A stretch of 34,398 bases of DNA from assembly GCA_015522845.1 (NCBI GenBank), contig WALL01000024.1, forward strand, positions 1 to 34,398, in the 5' to 3' direction. Positions 16,524 through 24,161 of this stretch are shown one piece after another (the first letter of the stretch is position 1; each line of letters begins with the position of its first letter). The translations under genes were made by a program, and so were the position numbers. Under the pieces are notes generated by a model. It did not search any database. It had not been told where the DNA came from and saw only the letters and a list, made by a program, of their open reading frames with translations. Source of the DNA: Nanobdellati archaeon (GTDB taxonomy: Archaea; B1Sed10-29; WALL01).

Positions 16524-16600
16524 GGAGTGAGGGGGGTATGGTGATTCTTGGGAACCATTGCGCTGCTCTTGGTAGGATTCAGCGTGAACACCCTCGCTCC
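16524..16600. ncRNA. Candidate three-helix structured RNA or DNA element
   Basis: Pairing is directly visible. GGAGTGAGGG (16524-16533) pairs with CCCTCGCTCC (16591-16600) over ten positions with one G-T wobble on the plus strand (a C-A mismatch on the minus strand). Inside are ATGG/CCAT plus TTC/GAA around 16538-16558, and GCGCTG/CAGCGT (16560-16565 with 16580-16585). Both inner hairpins show TCTTGG in the loop region. Together they make a compact three-way junction in a 172-bp gap between two minus-strand genes. Base pairing favours a plus-strand RNA. However, TTTATATA at 16624-16631 on the minus strand would start transcription almost exactly at 16600, which favours a leader of the 53-aa gene. 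No known RNA family was recognised. Confidence 0.4.
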
Positions 16601-16665
16601 AACTACTATTGGTGCTAGTCTCATATATAAAGATTTCGTCAAATTTACGTAATATGACGTTTTTT

Positions 16666-17667
16666 TCATAGTTTAACCGTCATTTTCTGGCTCTTTTTGT
16701 CAATGAAGGCTTTTCCGCCAAGCTTTTCATTAATCTCATCATAACTAAGCCCTTTTTTCCTCAGGGATCCCACTTTCTCAATGAGCTCAGCAAGCTCCTG
16801 CCAATGCCCGTAAACGGCGTCGCCAGCTTCCTTGTAAAGCTCTGCCTTCCTCTCAAGCTCGGCAATTGCGCCCTCCTGCTGTGCGATTTTCCGCCTTACT
16901 TTTTCCGCCATTCTGCTGTCTGGTGCGGCCTCGGCATGCAGCTCATCAATTGCTTCACTTAGGCTTTTCTTCGGGAAGAACCCCTTGCCTGGGAAGCGGC
17001 GCACCACTGGCTTCCCTGCCTGTATGCCTGGCTCATAGCTTTCTAGATATGACTTTATCAGCCCAAACAGCTTCTCATTTGGCTGCATTGCATTCTTATC
17101 AACACCCGCCTCTGCACAGGCAAGCTCAAGGTAGCTCCCACCCATCTTTATCCCAGAGACAAGCGAGTGTATCACATCTTTCTCGCCAAACAGTGCATTG
17201 AACTGCCCCTTTGTCATCTCCCTTGGGTCAAGCTTTCCGGATGGCGGGAGGGCATAGCGCTCACCCCTCTTGATTTTCCTTGCACTCCATTCCTCATCGC
17301 GGAAAGCCTTCTCTATCAAGCCATCCGCACCCACGATTACCGCATTGCCATGGGAGAAAAGCTCAAACACAAGCTTTTGCCCGCTGTCCAGCCCAAGCAC
17401 AACAATGCGGTCAAAGCCTGGCTGGCTTATGGAGACCAGCTTCCCATGCAGGCGCTTGCGCGCGTATTGTGTGAAGCCGTGGGGCGGCCTTGCTGGACGC
17501 TTATGATGGCTTATGTAAATGCTTTCCGGGACATCGGCCACTATTTCCATATTCCCAAATTTCAGCTTCCAGCCGCTATCCAGGTCGGATATCCTGTCCA
17601 GATAGCTGCCAACCGCCGGCTGCAGCTCTTCCACAACCCAATGTATCTCAAGGTTTGATAGCGGCAT
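16666..17667 (-). CDS. NFACT (Rqc2/NEMF/FbpA) protein lacking the NFACT-R domain
   Basis: A 333-aa protein with the NFACT-N domain ('MPLSNLEIHWVVEELQP', 'FELFSHGNAVIV'), then a helix-hairpin-helix region and the paired coiled coil ('RRKIAQQEGAIAELERKAEL'). Full-length archaeal relatives act on stalled 50S subunits, recruiting tRNA to extend nascent chains. The tRNA-binding Asp-Arg pair of NFACT-N is present at D86-R87 ('GFDRIV'). It stops after 'KAFIDKKSQKMTVKL', just where the RNA-binding NFACT-R (DUF814) domain should begin, and that domain is not found downstream in any frame. The start at 17667 overlaps the end of the rhomboid gene by 20 nt, so it is the last gene of that operon. Confidence 0.85.
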   Translation of the reverse strand: MPLSNLEIHWVVEELQPAVGSYLDRISDLDSGWKLKFGNMEIVADVPESIYISHHKRPARPPHGFTQYARKRLHGKLVSISQPGFDRIVVLGLDSGQKLVFELFSHGNAVIVGADGLIEKAFRDEEWSARKIKRGERYALPPSGKLDPREMTKGQFNALFGEKDVIHSLVSGIKMGGSYLELACAEAGVDKNAMQPNEKLFGLIKSYLESYEPGIQAGKPVVRRFPGKGFFPKKSLSEAIDELHAEAAPDSRMAEKVRRKIAQQEGAIAELERKAELYKEAGDAVYGHWQELAELIEKVGSLRKKGLSYDEINEKLGGKAFIDKKSQKMTVKL

Positions 17668-18427
17668 ACGCCTTCCCCCACAGCCTATTAACGACCTCCC
17701 TATCATATAGGAGCATGAATGCAATTGCAACCAGCCCCCCAATGGCGTGTATCTCAAATGAGGCTGGCGTTGCTGCTTCGGTCTTCCTGCCAGTGGTGAG
17801 GGCCCGCTGTGAGCTGACCGCTTGCTCGTACTTTTTCTCCAGCAGCATCTTTTGGGACAGGGCTTTGCTGCCGTAGTTCCCACCGCTCTCACTCTCAAGC
17901 TCTGTGAGGCCGGCCTTTGCCTTTGCGGCTGCAATTATCTTGTTCTCCTCCATATAGTTAAGTGCGCTGTCGGTTGCTGGCAGTATCACATTTGGCACAA
18001 AATACAACACAAGCAGGAGCGCAATAAAGGTGTTTCTTGGCTCAGCCATTGCAGCAGCAACAAGGATGCCGGCTATCCCTGCTGATGCCCCAATAACCCA
18101 AACAGCCGGGTTTAGCAGCGCATAGCCGATCCCCCCAAGCACGCCGCTTGCAATGAATATCCCTATAACGTGGCTGCCGCGAATGTCCTGCTCCAATATG
18201 AAGCCAAATACTAAAAGCGCAATCAAGTTTCCAATTAGGTGCTTCACACCAATGTGCATGAAGAGGTAGGTGAATGAGCCAAGCAGGTTGTAGCCGCTGA
18301 CACCAAGGGGGTAAATCCTGCTTAGCGGGACCACATATGCGCTCCAACCAGATACCACAAAGTAAAACAGGACAAGCAGCGCTGATAAGGACAGCGTTGC
18401 AATTGGCAGCTTGGCCCTTTTTTTCAT
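17648..18427 (-). CDS. Rhomboid-family intramembrane serine protease with a long insert
   Basis: A 259-aa six-helix membrane protease. 'FTYLFMHIGVKHLIGNLIAL' is the conserved helix-2 region, 'VIGASAGIAG' holds the nucleophilic serine (near residue 117), and 'FEIHAIGGLVAIAF' holds the catalytic histidine (near residue 226). Between the fifth and sixth helices is a polar, helical insert of about 70 residues ('AAAKAKAGLTELESESGG' to 'TTGRKTEAATP') that is unusual for minimal rhomboids. Its ATG follows the geranylgeranyl reductase stop by one base. It may process membrane proteins; the substrate is unknown. Confidence 0.92.
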   Translation of the reverse strand: MKKRAKLPIATLSLSALLVLFYFVVSGWSAYVVPLSRIYPLGVSGYNLLGSFTYLFMHIGVKHLIGNLIALLVFGFILEQDIRGSHVIGIFIASGVLGGIGYALLNPAVWVIGASAGIAGILVAAAMAEPRNTFIALLLVLYFVPNVILPATDSALNYMEENKIIAAAKAKAGLTELESESGGNYGSKALSQKMLLEKKYEQAVSSQRALTTGRKTEAATPASFEIHAIGGLVAIAFMLLYDREVVNRLWGKAYAAIKP

Positions 18428-18428
18428 T

Positions 18429-19652
18429 TCAACCCTTCAGAAAGCTTAGCGCAAACTTTGTTATGGAGGGAGAGGCCTTGACAAGCGCCTTTATCAGCTC
18501 TGCAAGCCCCTTGCCATGCCCGAGGTCGACAAGCATCTCTGGCTTTAGCTCGCCCTTCTTTACCAGGTCAGCCACAATGTTAAACTGCTCATCATTTAGC
18601 TTCTCGACAAAGTGCCTAACGTGGAGTATCTTCTTGAACTCCCCGCCACGCTTTTCTTGCCACATCTTTTGGTAAGCCATCAGCTCCTTCTTGCTGGTAT
18701 CTCCCTTTTTGATTGCTGCAGTGCCAACTTCAGCAGCCATCTGCGCTGCCTCCAGTGCTGAGCCCATACCCCCGCCGTGTATTGGGTTTACCATACGTGC
18801 TGCATCGCCAACGAGCATTATGCCATCGCCAACAAACTCGCCAACGGGCTTTGTTACGGGTATCACGCCTGCGTTTATCTCGGTTATTGACGCATCTTTA
18901 AAGCGCTCATGGTTTGCCTCAATCCAAGCATCAAGGCAGTCTTTTGCTGTCTCAGCTGAATCCCCGCTTATGCCTATGCCAACATTTGCGACGTCCTTTC
19001 CCTTTGGGAATACCCAAACGTACCCTCGGGGTGCGACATTTGTCCCAAAGTAAAGCTCCATGTAGTTTGGGTTCTCAATTGGCACGTTCGCCATCTCATA
19101 CTGGTATCCAGAATCGCACTCGCCAAGCGGCATTGCAGTGCGCAGGCCAGCATACCTACCAACCATTGAGTCAACACCGTCGCATGCAACCACGAGCTTT
19201 GCATAGTACTCTTCCTCTTTCCCCTCGCGGCTTACCTTTACACCTTTTACTGCCTTGCCTTCCATCACAAGCCCAGTGACAAGCGCCTTAAGCATGTATT
19301 TTGCACCGCTGCGTATGGCCTTCTCTGCCTCCATCTTTTCCCATTGGCTCCTCTCAATTATATAGCCCGTCTGGCCTGTGCTGCCAGTGTCAATATAGAC
19401 CTTCTCACCGTTTGGTGCGACAAGTGTTGCCCCGGTGATTTCCTGCAGTGCCCAGCGCGGGTTTGGCTTTAGCTTGCCTATTTTTACCCATCTTATTGAC
19501 AGGCCCTCTCCGCAGCGCTTTGGCGGGCCAATCTGCTGCTTCCTATCAATTACAAGGGCCTTCATCCCCCTCTTGGCAAACTCCTGGGCTGCCATGTTGC
19601 CAGCAGGCCCGGCGCCGACTATTATCACATCCCACTCTTTTTCGTAATTCAT
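18429..19652 (-). CDS. Geranylgeranyl reductase (digeranylgeranylglycerophospholipid reductase)
   Basis: A 407-aa FAD enzyme of the archaeal GGR family that saturates the isoprenoid chains of membrane lipids. The FAD motif 'VIIVGAGPAGNMAAQEFAKR' opens the protein. The GGR substrate motif Y/F-x8-GG/RG-Y-x-W-x-F-P is seen in 'YFGTNVAPRGYVWVFPKG', and 'GIMLVGDAARMVNPIHGGG' is the second FAD site. I start it at 19652 (MNYEKEWD), where its ATGA overlaps the ferredoxin stop; the longer track ORF is an artefact reading into the ferredoxin gene in another frame. The adjacent ferredoxin is its probable electron donor. Confidence 0.94.
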   Translation of the reverse strand: MNYEKEWDVIIVGAGPAGNMAAQEFAKRGMKALVIDRKQQIGPPKRCGEGLSIRWVKIGKLKPNPRWALQEITGATLVAPNGEKVYIDTGSTGQTGYIIERSQWEKMEAEKAIRSGAKYMLKALVTGLVMEGKAVKGVKVSREGKEEEYYAKLVVACDGVDSMVGRYAGLRTAMPLGECDSGYQYEMANVPIENPNYMELYFGTNVAPRGYVWVFPKGKDVANVGIGISGDSAETAKDCLDAWIEANHERFKDASITEINAGVIPVTKPVGEFVGDGIMLVGDAARMVNPIHGGGMGSALEAAQMAAEVGTAAIKKGDTSKKELMAYQKMWQEKRGGEFKKILHVRHFVEKLNDEQFNIVADLVKKGELKPEMLVDLGHGKGLAELIKALVKASPSITKFALSFLKG

Positions 19653-19828
19653 CCTTTCACCACCTTTATTGCGCCAACCGGGCACACCTTTTGGCAGTTT
19701 CCACACTCTATGCACTTGTCAGTGTCAACTACAAGCACCGTCTCCTGCAGCTCAAGCGCCTGCGCAGGGCATACTGACGTGCACCCCCCACAGTGCATAC
19801 ACGTGTTCTCATTTACTTTAGCGGGCAT
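19649..19828 (-). CDS. 2x[4Fe-4S] ferredoxin (not in ORF track)
   Basis: A 59-aa ferredoxin read directly from the minus strand, starting 'MPAKVNENTCMHCGGCTSVC'. It has two complete CxxCxxCxxxCP motifs: C10, C13, C16, C20 and C39, C42, C45, C49 ('CIECGNCQKVCP'). GGAGTG lies 5 nt before the ATG and a TTTAAA element about 30 bp upstream. Its TGA overlaps the start of geranylgeranyl reductase (ATGA). In Methanosarcina a ferredoxin gene beside the reductase supplies electrons for full lipid saturation, and the same arrangement supports that role here. It is below the length cut-off of the supplied ORF list. Confidence 0.93.
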   Translation of the reverse strand: MPAKVNENTCMHCGGCTSVCPAQALELQETVLVVDTDKCIECGNCQKVCPVGAIKVVKG

Positions 19829-19855
19829 GCTAGCACTCCATTGGTTAAGTTAGCC

Positions 19856-19861
19856 TTTAAA
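19856..19861 (-). promoter_or_regulatory. TATA-like element for the ferredoxin-reductase operon
   Basis: TTTAAA is centred about 30 bp upstream of the ferredoxin ATG. It is the only candidate in the 40-bp gap to the upstream gene, so partial read-through from the coiled-coil gene is also possible. Confidence 0.4.
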
Positions 19862-19868
19862 CCGTATA

Positions 19869-21095
19869 TTAATGTTTTGGCTCTATGTAGCTGCTCTCGT
19901 TGAACCTAAACAGCATGCGCTTTACGGGAAACCCATCAAACCGGTAGCTCTTAAGGGCCTCTTCCCACGATAGGCCAGCAAAGTCGTCGTACTTCCGTAT
20001 GTCCTCAACATCAAGGACGTGGTCATCGGTTAGCACAACTGCACGCTTGTAGCCATTTTTCATTTCAAGCAGGGCCACCCATGCGTCTTCCCCCATTGCC
20101 CGCAGCATTGAGCAAAGGAGGATAGACTTGTCATCAAAATCGGCGGCACCAATCCGGATTATATCATCAACGCTAAGCCAATAGCTGGCCGACACTTTAG
20201 GGTGGACCTCGGCTATATGGTCCCTAACAAACTCGTAAGCCTGCTGGGGGGTGCGGTATTTTCCCACAAGCTCTCGGACGCCAGGGTTTGCTGGCTGGAC
20301 AAGCTCTTTTAGCTCCTCTGCCTTCTTTGCCTCGTCTATCTCATTTGCATGGCGCTCTATTATTGCTGATAGGACCCCCACTTCCTTTTCTCCTGTGGAG
20401 ATCCTCTTGCGTGCATTGCTAAGCCCCTTGCGCAGCACTCTGTTTTCCCTCTGCAGCATTGCTATCCTCTCATCCCTTGGCTTAATCCCCTCAACTGCTT
20501 TCTCAAGCTCTTTCCTATGCCGCTCTAGCTCGGCAATGCTGCCCATCATTTCCTTAAGGCGCTTGGAGTCTTTCCTGTATTTTTCCCTAAGCTGGTTTTT
20601 CTCAGCAAGCTCCATCTTCTTATCCTCCTCAAGCTCTGTTAGCTGCAAATAAAGCTTACTGCTCTCCTCCTCAAGTGCCCTCTTGTCCTGCTTCAGCTCC
20701 TCAAGCTTCTTTGAGAGCACCGCAAGGTCGCTTAGCTCCTGGAGCTTTGCCTTTCCCTTTGCCATCTCTTCAGGGAGGAACTGCCTGCTTAGCTCAATAA
20801 CTGCTGCGTCTATGTCGCTGTCAAGCTGGTCAATCATCTTAGTGTAGTGGGCATCCTTTGTTACGAACACTGCCTCATCCATAGAGCCAGCCGCATATGC
20901 CCGGTGGAGTGCTTTTTTCTTTGCAGAATATTCTGCCCTCTCAGCTGTAAGCTCTTTTAGGCTGTCCCATACGCTCTTGTCCTCTGCTTTTGGGATTTCC
21001 CTGCCTTTGTGCTTCAGCACAAGTGCAGCGCCAAGGCCTAGTGCTATCCCCACAACACCCGTAGCGGCTGGGATAATGACTGCCTCTATTACCAT
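19869..21095 (-). CDS. Membrane-anchored coiled-coil protein with degenerate transglutaminase-like domain
   Basis: A 408-aa protein. The N-terminus 'VIIPAATGVVGIALGLGAALVLKHKG' is one membrane anchor followed by basic residues, so the rest is probably cytoplasmic. Residues about 80-255 form a long charged coiled coil. The C-terminal 140 residues follow the transglutaminase-like pattern: 'GKYRTPQQAYEFVRDHIAEV', 'GAADFDDKSILLCSMLRAMG', 'RAVVLTDDHVLDVED'. In active relatives a 'GDCxDKS' cysteine is expected where 'ADFDDKS' is seen, and the usual His before the Asp strand is not evident. It is therefore probably a non-catalytic binding domain. TATA is centred 23 bp before the ATG. No specific function is known to me. 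Confidence 0.72.
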   Translation of the reverse strand: MVIEAVIIPAATGVVGIALGLGAALVLKHKGREIPKAEDKSVWDSLKELTAERAEYSAKKKALHRAYAAGSMDEAVFVTKDAHYTKMIDQLDSDIDAAVIELSRQFLPEEMAKGKAKLQELSDLAVLSKKLEELKQDKRALEEESSKLYLQLTELEEDKKMELAEKNQLREKYRKDSKRLKEMMGSIAELERHRKELEKAVEGIKPRDERIAMLQRENRVLRKGLSNARKRISTGEKEVGVLSAIIERHANEIDEAKKAEELKELVQPANPGVRELVGKYRTPQQAYEFVRDHIAEVHPKVSASYWLSVDDIIRIGAADFDDKSILLCSMLRAMGEDAWVALLEMKNGYKRAVVLTDDHVLDVEDIRKYDDFAGLSWEEALKSYRFDGFPVKRMLFRFNESSYIEPKH

Positions 21096-21112
21096 TATCG
21101 GGTAATAGGGAG

Positions 21113-21124
21113 TTTATATATAAA
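21113..21124 (-). promoter_or_regulatory. Palindromic TATA box for the coiled-coil/transglutaminase-like gene
   Basis: TTTATATATAAA, a perfect 12-bp palindrome, is centred about 23 bp before the minus-strand ATG at 21095. Confidence 0.5.
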
Positions 21125-21156
21125 TTAAGTTGCTTTAGGCAAAAATATTGCAAATA

Positions 21157-21166
21157 TTTATAAATA
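21157..21166 (+). promoter_or_regulatory. TATA box for the 517-aa gene
   Basis: TTTATAAATA is centred about 36 bp before the ATG at 21198. Initiation about 26 bp downstream would fall at the AGGTG ribosome site that lies 5 nt before the ATG, giving a very short leader. Confidence 0.5.
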
Positions 21167-21197
21167 CCTGTTATGATAATTTAACACAGGTGTTGTT

Positions 21198-22751
21198 ATG
21201 CCAAAAGGAAAGGAGTACAAGCGCGTTGGGAAAGCCACGGATGCAGTGAATACGTTTTGGGGGGCTGTGGCACCACGGCTAACAAGGGCGGACAAGCTAA
21301 ACGAGAGATACAAGAGCTATTTAGATGGCGCTAAGCAATACCTTGCTAAGTTTGAGGACCACGGCAACCCGCGCGAAGTGCGCGACTTTTACCTGACACT
21401 AAAGGGCTACAAGCCCGGGGCGCTCCACAGGAATGTCAAGGGGGTTGTCGAGCTGTTGGAAGGCGCGAATAAGAAGGGCATAGAAAATATGAGCGCCAAG
21501 GAAGCGGAGAGCTATGCGGCAGCATTGCGCGGGCACATGCGCGTATTGGATGAGAGGATAAAAGGGAACCACAAAGTTGGGGAATACAAGGATGATGTTT
21601 ACAATGCGCTAAAGGAGCACCTTGATGCACTTGAGGGCGGGGACAAGAATGCAGCGGCCCAGCACCTAGCTGTAGCACTTGAGAAGGCAAGCTCGGCACT
21701 TAAGGCAACAGAGCCAGTCTACAAGGAGGTTGCGCCAACACTTGCCGATATAGACCGCTTCGAGAAGATGGTCCAATTCACTTCCAACCAGGCAAAGCTT
21801 GCTCATGTTGCGTTCACCCTATGGAACAAGCAGCTGCGGTCTGAGACAAAGGCAGCAAGAAAGCTGGTGGAAGCGCACAATAAGCTTTCTAAGCTTATGG
21901 GGGAGAGGGAGCATGCGCTGCCCCCATCGAAGGCAAAGAAATACCTACCTTCATTCCAAAAGGAGAATGAGCTAAAGGAGGAGCTTGGCCAAAAGGGCGT
22001 TTACATACCAGGGGTGCTTGAAAATCCGGGCAATGACATAGAGCTCATTGGGGTGCCTGTAAGTATGCTTAGCAATGATGCAAAGCAGGAAATCATAGAC
22101 CATTATAATAAGCAAAAGTACCTTAGCCGCGCTAACTGGGGCGTAGCTTCCCTTGCGGGGCTTATCTCTGCATCGTCATACTACCTTGCTGAGAAGGCAG
22201 CGCATAACAGCTATACCTCAAAGCTCCTTAGCGAGATAGACAGGCTAAGGTGGAACCAGGCAAACCAGCCGCAGGGCGTTGGGCAGCCTCCAACCCATGA
22301 GGCCCCAGTGGCCCCACTAAAGCCAGCACCGCCCGGCGCACCAACCTCTGAGGTGCTGCAGCAGCCTTTCCACTATGACCCGACGATTATGCTTGCTGCC
22401 CTTACCGGCGCGGTTGGCATCATTAGTGCAGCAAAGCTGAAGGGGCTAGTAAACCGCCGAAAGCTTGGGGCCAAGCTAGCAAGCTTTGAGCCCGGGGACC
22501 TAATATTTACCCCGACCGAGGAGGAGCTGAGGAAGCTAGGCGCACCAGGGCGGGCAGTTAGCGAGCAGGAGCTTAGCACAACGCTTGACTACTTGAACAG
22601 GGCGCATGCAGAGAACAATGGCGAAAGGAACGCATTTGTATTCTTCAAGCCAGGCAAGGGCAAAAACAAGATAGATGATGGGGTGGTGTTCTTTTACCTG
22701 CCAAAGGGGAGCAAAATCCCAGTAAAGCATAGCGGCGCTAGCCAATCATAA
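21198..22751 (+). CDS. Unrecognised 517-aa protein with helical N-terminus and two membrane helices
   Basis: I do not recognise this protein. Residues 1-300 are charged and helical. A first membrane helix lies at about 312-332 ('NWGVASLAGLISASSYYLAE') and a second at about 395-413 ('TIMLAALTGAVGIISAAKL'). The loop between them is about 65 residues and rich in proline and glutamine ('APVAPLKPAPPGAPTSE'), so it probably lies outside the cell. The C-terminal 100 residues look like a small soluble alpha/beta domain ('FEPGDLIFTPTEEELRKLG', 'GVVFFYLPKGSKIPVKH'). Its stop overlaps the ATG of the DHH nuclease by one base (TAATG), so they are translated together. Confidence 0.65.
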   Translation: MPKGKEYKRVGKATDAVNTFWGAVAPRLTRADKLNERYKSYLDGAKQYLAKFEDHGNPREVRDFYLTLKGYKPGALHRNVKGVVELLEGANKKGIENMSAKEAESYAAALRGHMRVLDERIKGNHKVGEYKDDVYNALKEHLDALEGGDKNAAAQHLAVALEKASSALKATEPVYKEVAPTLADIDRFEKMVQFTSNQAKLAHVAFTLWNKQLRSETKAARKLVEAHNKLSKLMGEREHALPPSKAKKYLPSFQKENELKEELGQKGVYIPGVLENPGNDIELIGVPVSMLSNDAKQEIIDHYNKQKYLSRANWGVASLAGLISASSYYLAEKAAHNSYTSKLLSEIDRLRWNQANQPQGVGQPPTHEAPVAPLKPAPPGAPTSEVLQQPFHYDPTIMLAALTGAVGIISAAKLKGLVNRRKLGAKLASFEPGDLIFTPTEEELRKLGAPGRAVSEQELSTTLDYLNRAHAENNGERNAFVFFKPGKGKNKIDDGVVFFYLPKGSKIPVKHSGASQS

Positions 22752-24118
22752 TGAAACAGCTAAAGCGCATAGTTGACTTCATAGACGATCATGACGAGTT
22801 CATGGTTGTCTGCCACTATGATGCCGATGGGCTGTCGGCAGGTGCAATTGTATCCACACTGCTTGATAGGCTCGGCAAAAAGAACACAGTAGTCCCAACT
22901 AAGCAAATGGACTCTGAGCGCATAAAGCTAATTAAGGAAGGCAAAAACCACATCTTCACTGACTTCGGCTCTGGGCAGATCCCGGTTTTGGAGGAGAACC
23001 TTACAAACTTTGCAATCATTGACCATCATGCCACACTTGGCGAGACAGAAAAGCCGCATTTCAATGCACATTTAGAGGGCCTTGATGGCGCAAGGGAGAT
23101 AAGCGGCTCTGGGATGTCTTACCTTGTTGCTAAGGAATTTGGCTTTAAGGACCTGTCTGCAGTCGCAATTGTTGGTGCGGTTGGCGATATGCAGGACTCG
23201 ACTGGCGCTTTGGTTGGCTACAACCGGAAAATCCTTGCGGATGCTGAAAAGGCAGGGGTCATGGAAGCAAAGAAGGACATACGCCTGTTCGGCAGGCACT
23301 CCCGGCCGCTTGTGCAGTTCATCTCCTTTGCATCCGACCCCATATTCCCTGGCCTGACTGGCGACGAGGATGCAGTAAGGGGGTTCCTCCACGAGCTTGA
23401 TATCCCCCTAAAAGAGGGGGGTAATTGGGCATATTACGTAGACCTTGACGATTCCCAAAAGCGGAAGCTGATATCTGCGCTTTACGTCTATGGGAAGCAG
23501 CATGGCATCCCTGAGCGCTATCTGCACTCGCTTGTGGGGGAGGTATATGAGCTTACCCACGAGCAGGACAAGACGTTTGTGAAGGATGCAAAGGACTTTG
23601 CGACCATGCTGAATGCCTGTGGGCGCCACGAGCAAGGGATTATAGGGGTGCAGGTAGCAAAGGGCGACAGGGGCAGCTATTACAAGAAAGCACAGGCGCT
23701 CCTCCTCATGCACCGCAGGCAGCTTCGCGAGGGGATTGAATGGGCCAAGGCGCATGGCGCAGAGGACCAAGGCACGTTTTACCTTCTTGATGCCGGGGCA
23801 GCCATAAAGGACACACTGATTGGCGTAATTGCAGGCATGCTTTATGGGGCCCAAGTGATTGGGCAGGACAAGCCAGTAATTGGCATTAGCTTTGACGAGG
23901 AGGAGGGCAGGATGAAGGCATCCGGCAGGGCTACCTGGCCACTTGTCCACAGGGGCATACACCTTGGGAAAGCCATGAAGGCGGCAGCATCCTCCGTTGG
24001 CGGGGAGGGCGGGGGCCATAACATTGCTGCAGGCGCACACTTTCCCCCCGAGAAAAAGGGCGAATTCCTCTCTGCGCTGGGAAGGGAGTTTAGTGCCCAG
24101 CTGGCTAACCCGCAATAG
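22751..24118 (+). CDS. DHH-family RecJ/GAN-like single-strand exonuclease
   Basis: A 455-aa DHH phosphoesterase like the archaeal RecJ homologues (for example GAN, the GINS-associated nuclease of Thermococcus). Motif I is 'HYDADGLSAGAI', motif II is in 'FTDFGSGQIPV', motif III is 'AIIDHHATLG' and motif IV is 'GAVGDMQD'; the C-terminal DHHA1 motif is 'GGEGGGHNIAAGAHFPPEK'. All metal-binding residues appear intact. Role: 5'-3' trimming of single-stranded DNA or RNA in replication and repair. It is coupled to the preceding unknown membrane protein, an odd partner for a nuclease. The usual S15 neighbour of some archaeal DHH genes is elsewhere in this window. Confidence 0.92.
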   Translation: MKQLKRIVDFIDDHDEFMVVCHYDADGLSAGAIVSTLLDRLGKKNTVVPTKQMDSERIKLIKEGKNHIFTDFGSGQIPVLEENLTNFAIIDHHATLGETEKPHFNAHLEGLDGAREISGSGMSYLVAKEFGFKDLSAVAIVGAVGDMQDSTGALVGYNRKILADAEKAGVMEAKKDIRLFGRHSRPLVQFISFASDPIFPGLTGDEDAVRGFLHELDIPLKEGGNWAYYVDLDDSQKRKLISALYVYGKQHGIPERYLHSLVGEVYELTHEQDKTFVKDAKDFATMLNACGRHEQGIIGVQVAKGDRGSYYKKAQALLLMHRRQLREGIEWAKAHGAEDQGTFYLLDAGAAIKDTLIGVIAGMLYGAQVIGQDKPVIGISFDEEEGRMKASGRATWPLVHRGIHLGKAMKAAASSVGGEGGGHNIAAGAHFPPEKKGEFLSALGREFSAQLANPQ

Positions 24119-24161
24119 TTTTAAACCCCAATTGAGTATATCACTAACGCGAGGCCGGCCA

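Noticed and set aside
16524-16600. Possible tRNA or fragmented tRNA
   Set aside because: Outer-stem length and total size resemble a tRNA, but there is no T-loop GTTCNA motif, no valid anticodon arm and the arms do not fit a cloverleaf.
16538-16618. 26-aa plus-strand ORF in the structured element
   Set aside because: It has an SD-like GAGGGGGG before the ATG, but that G-run is part of the outer stem and the peptide is not recognisable.
16511-16624. 37-aa minus-strand ORF across the structured element
   Set aside because: Its ATG lies within the predicted TATA box and the sequence (MRLAPIVVGARVF...) shows no domain, so structure explains the block better.
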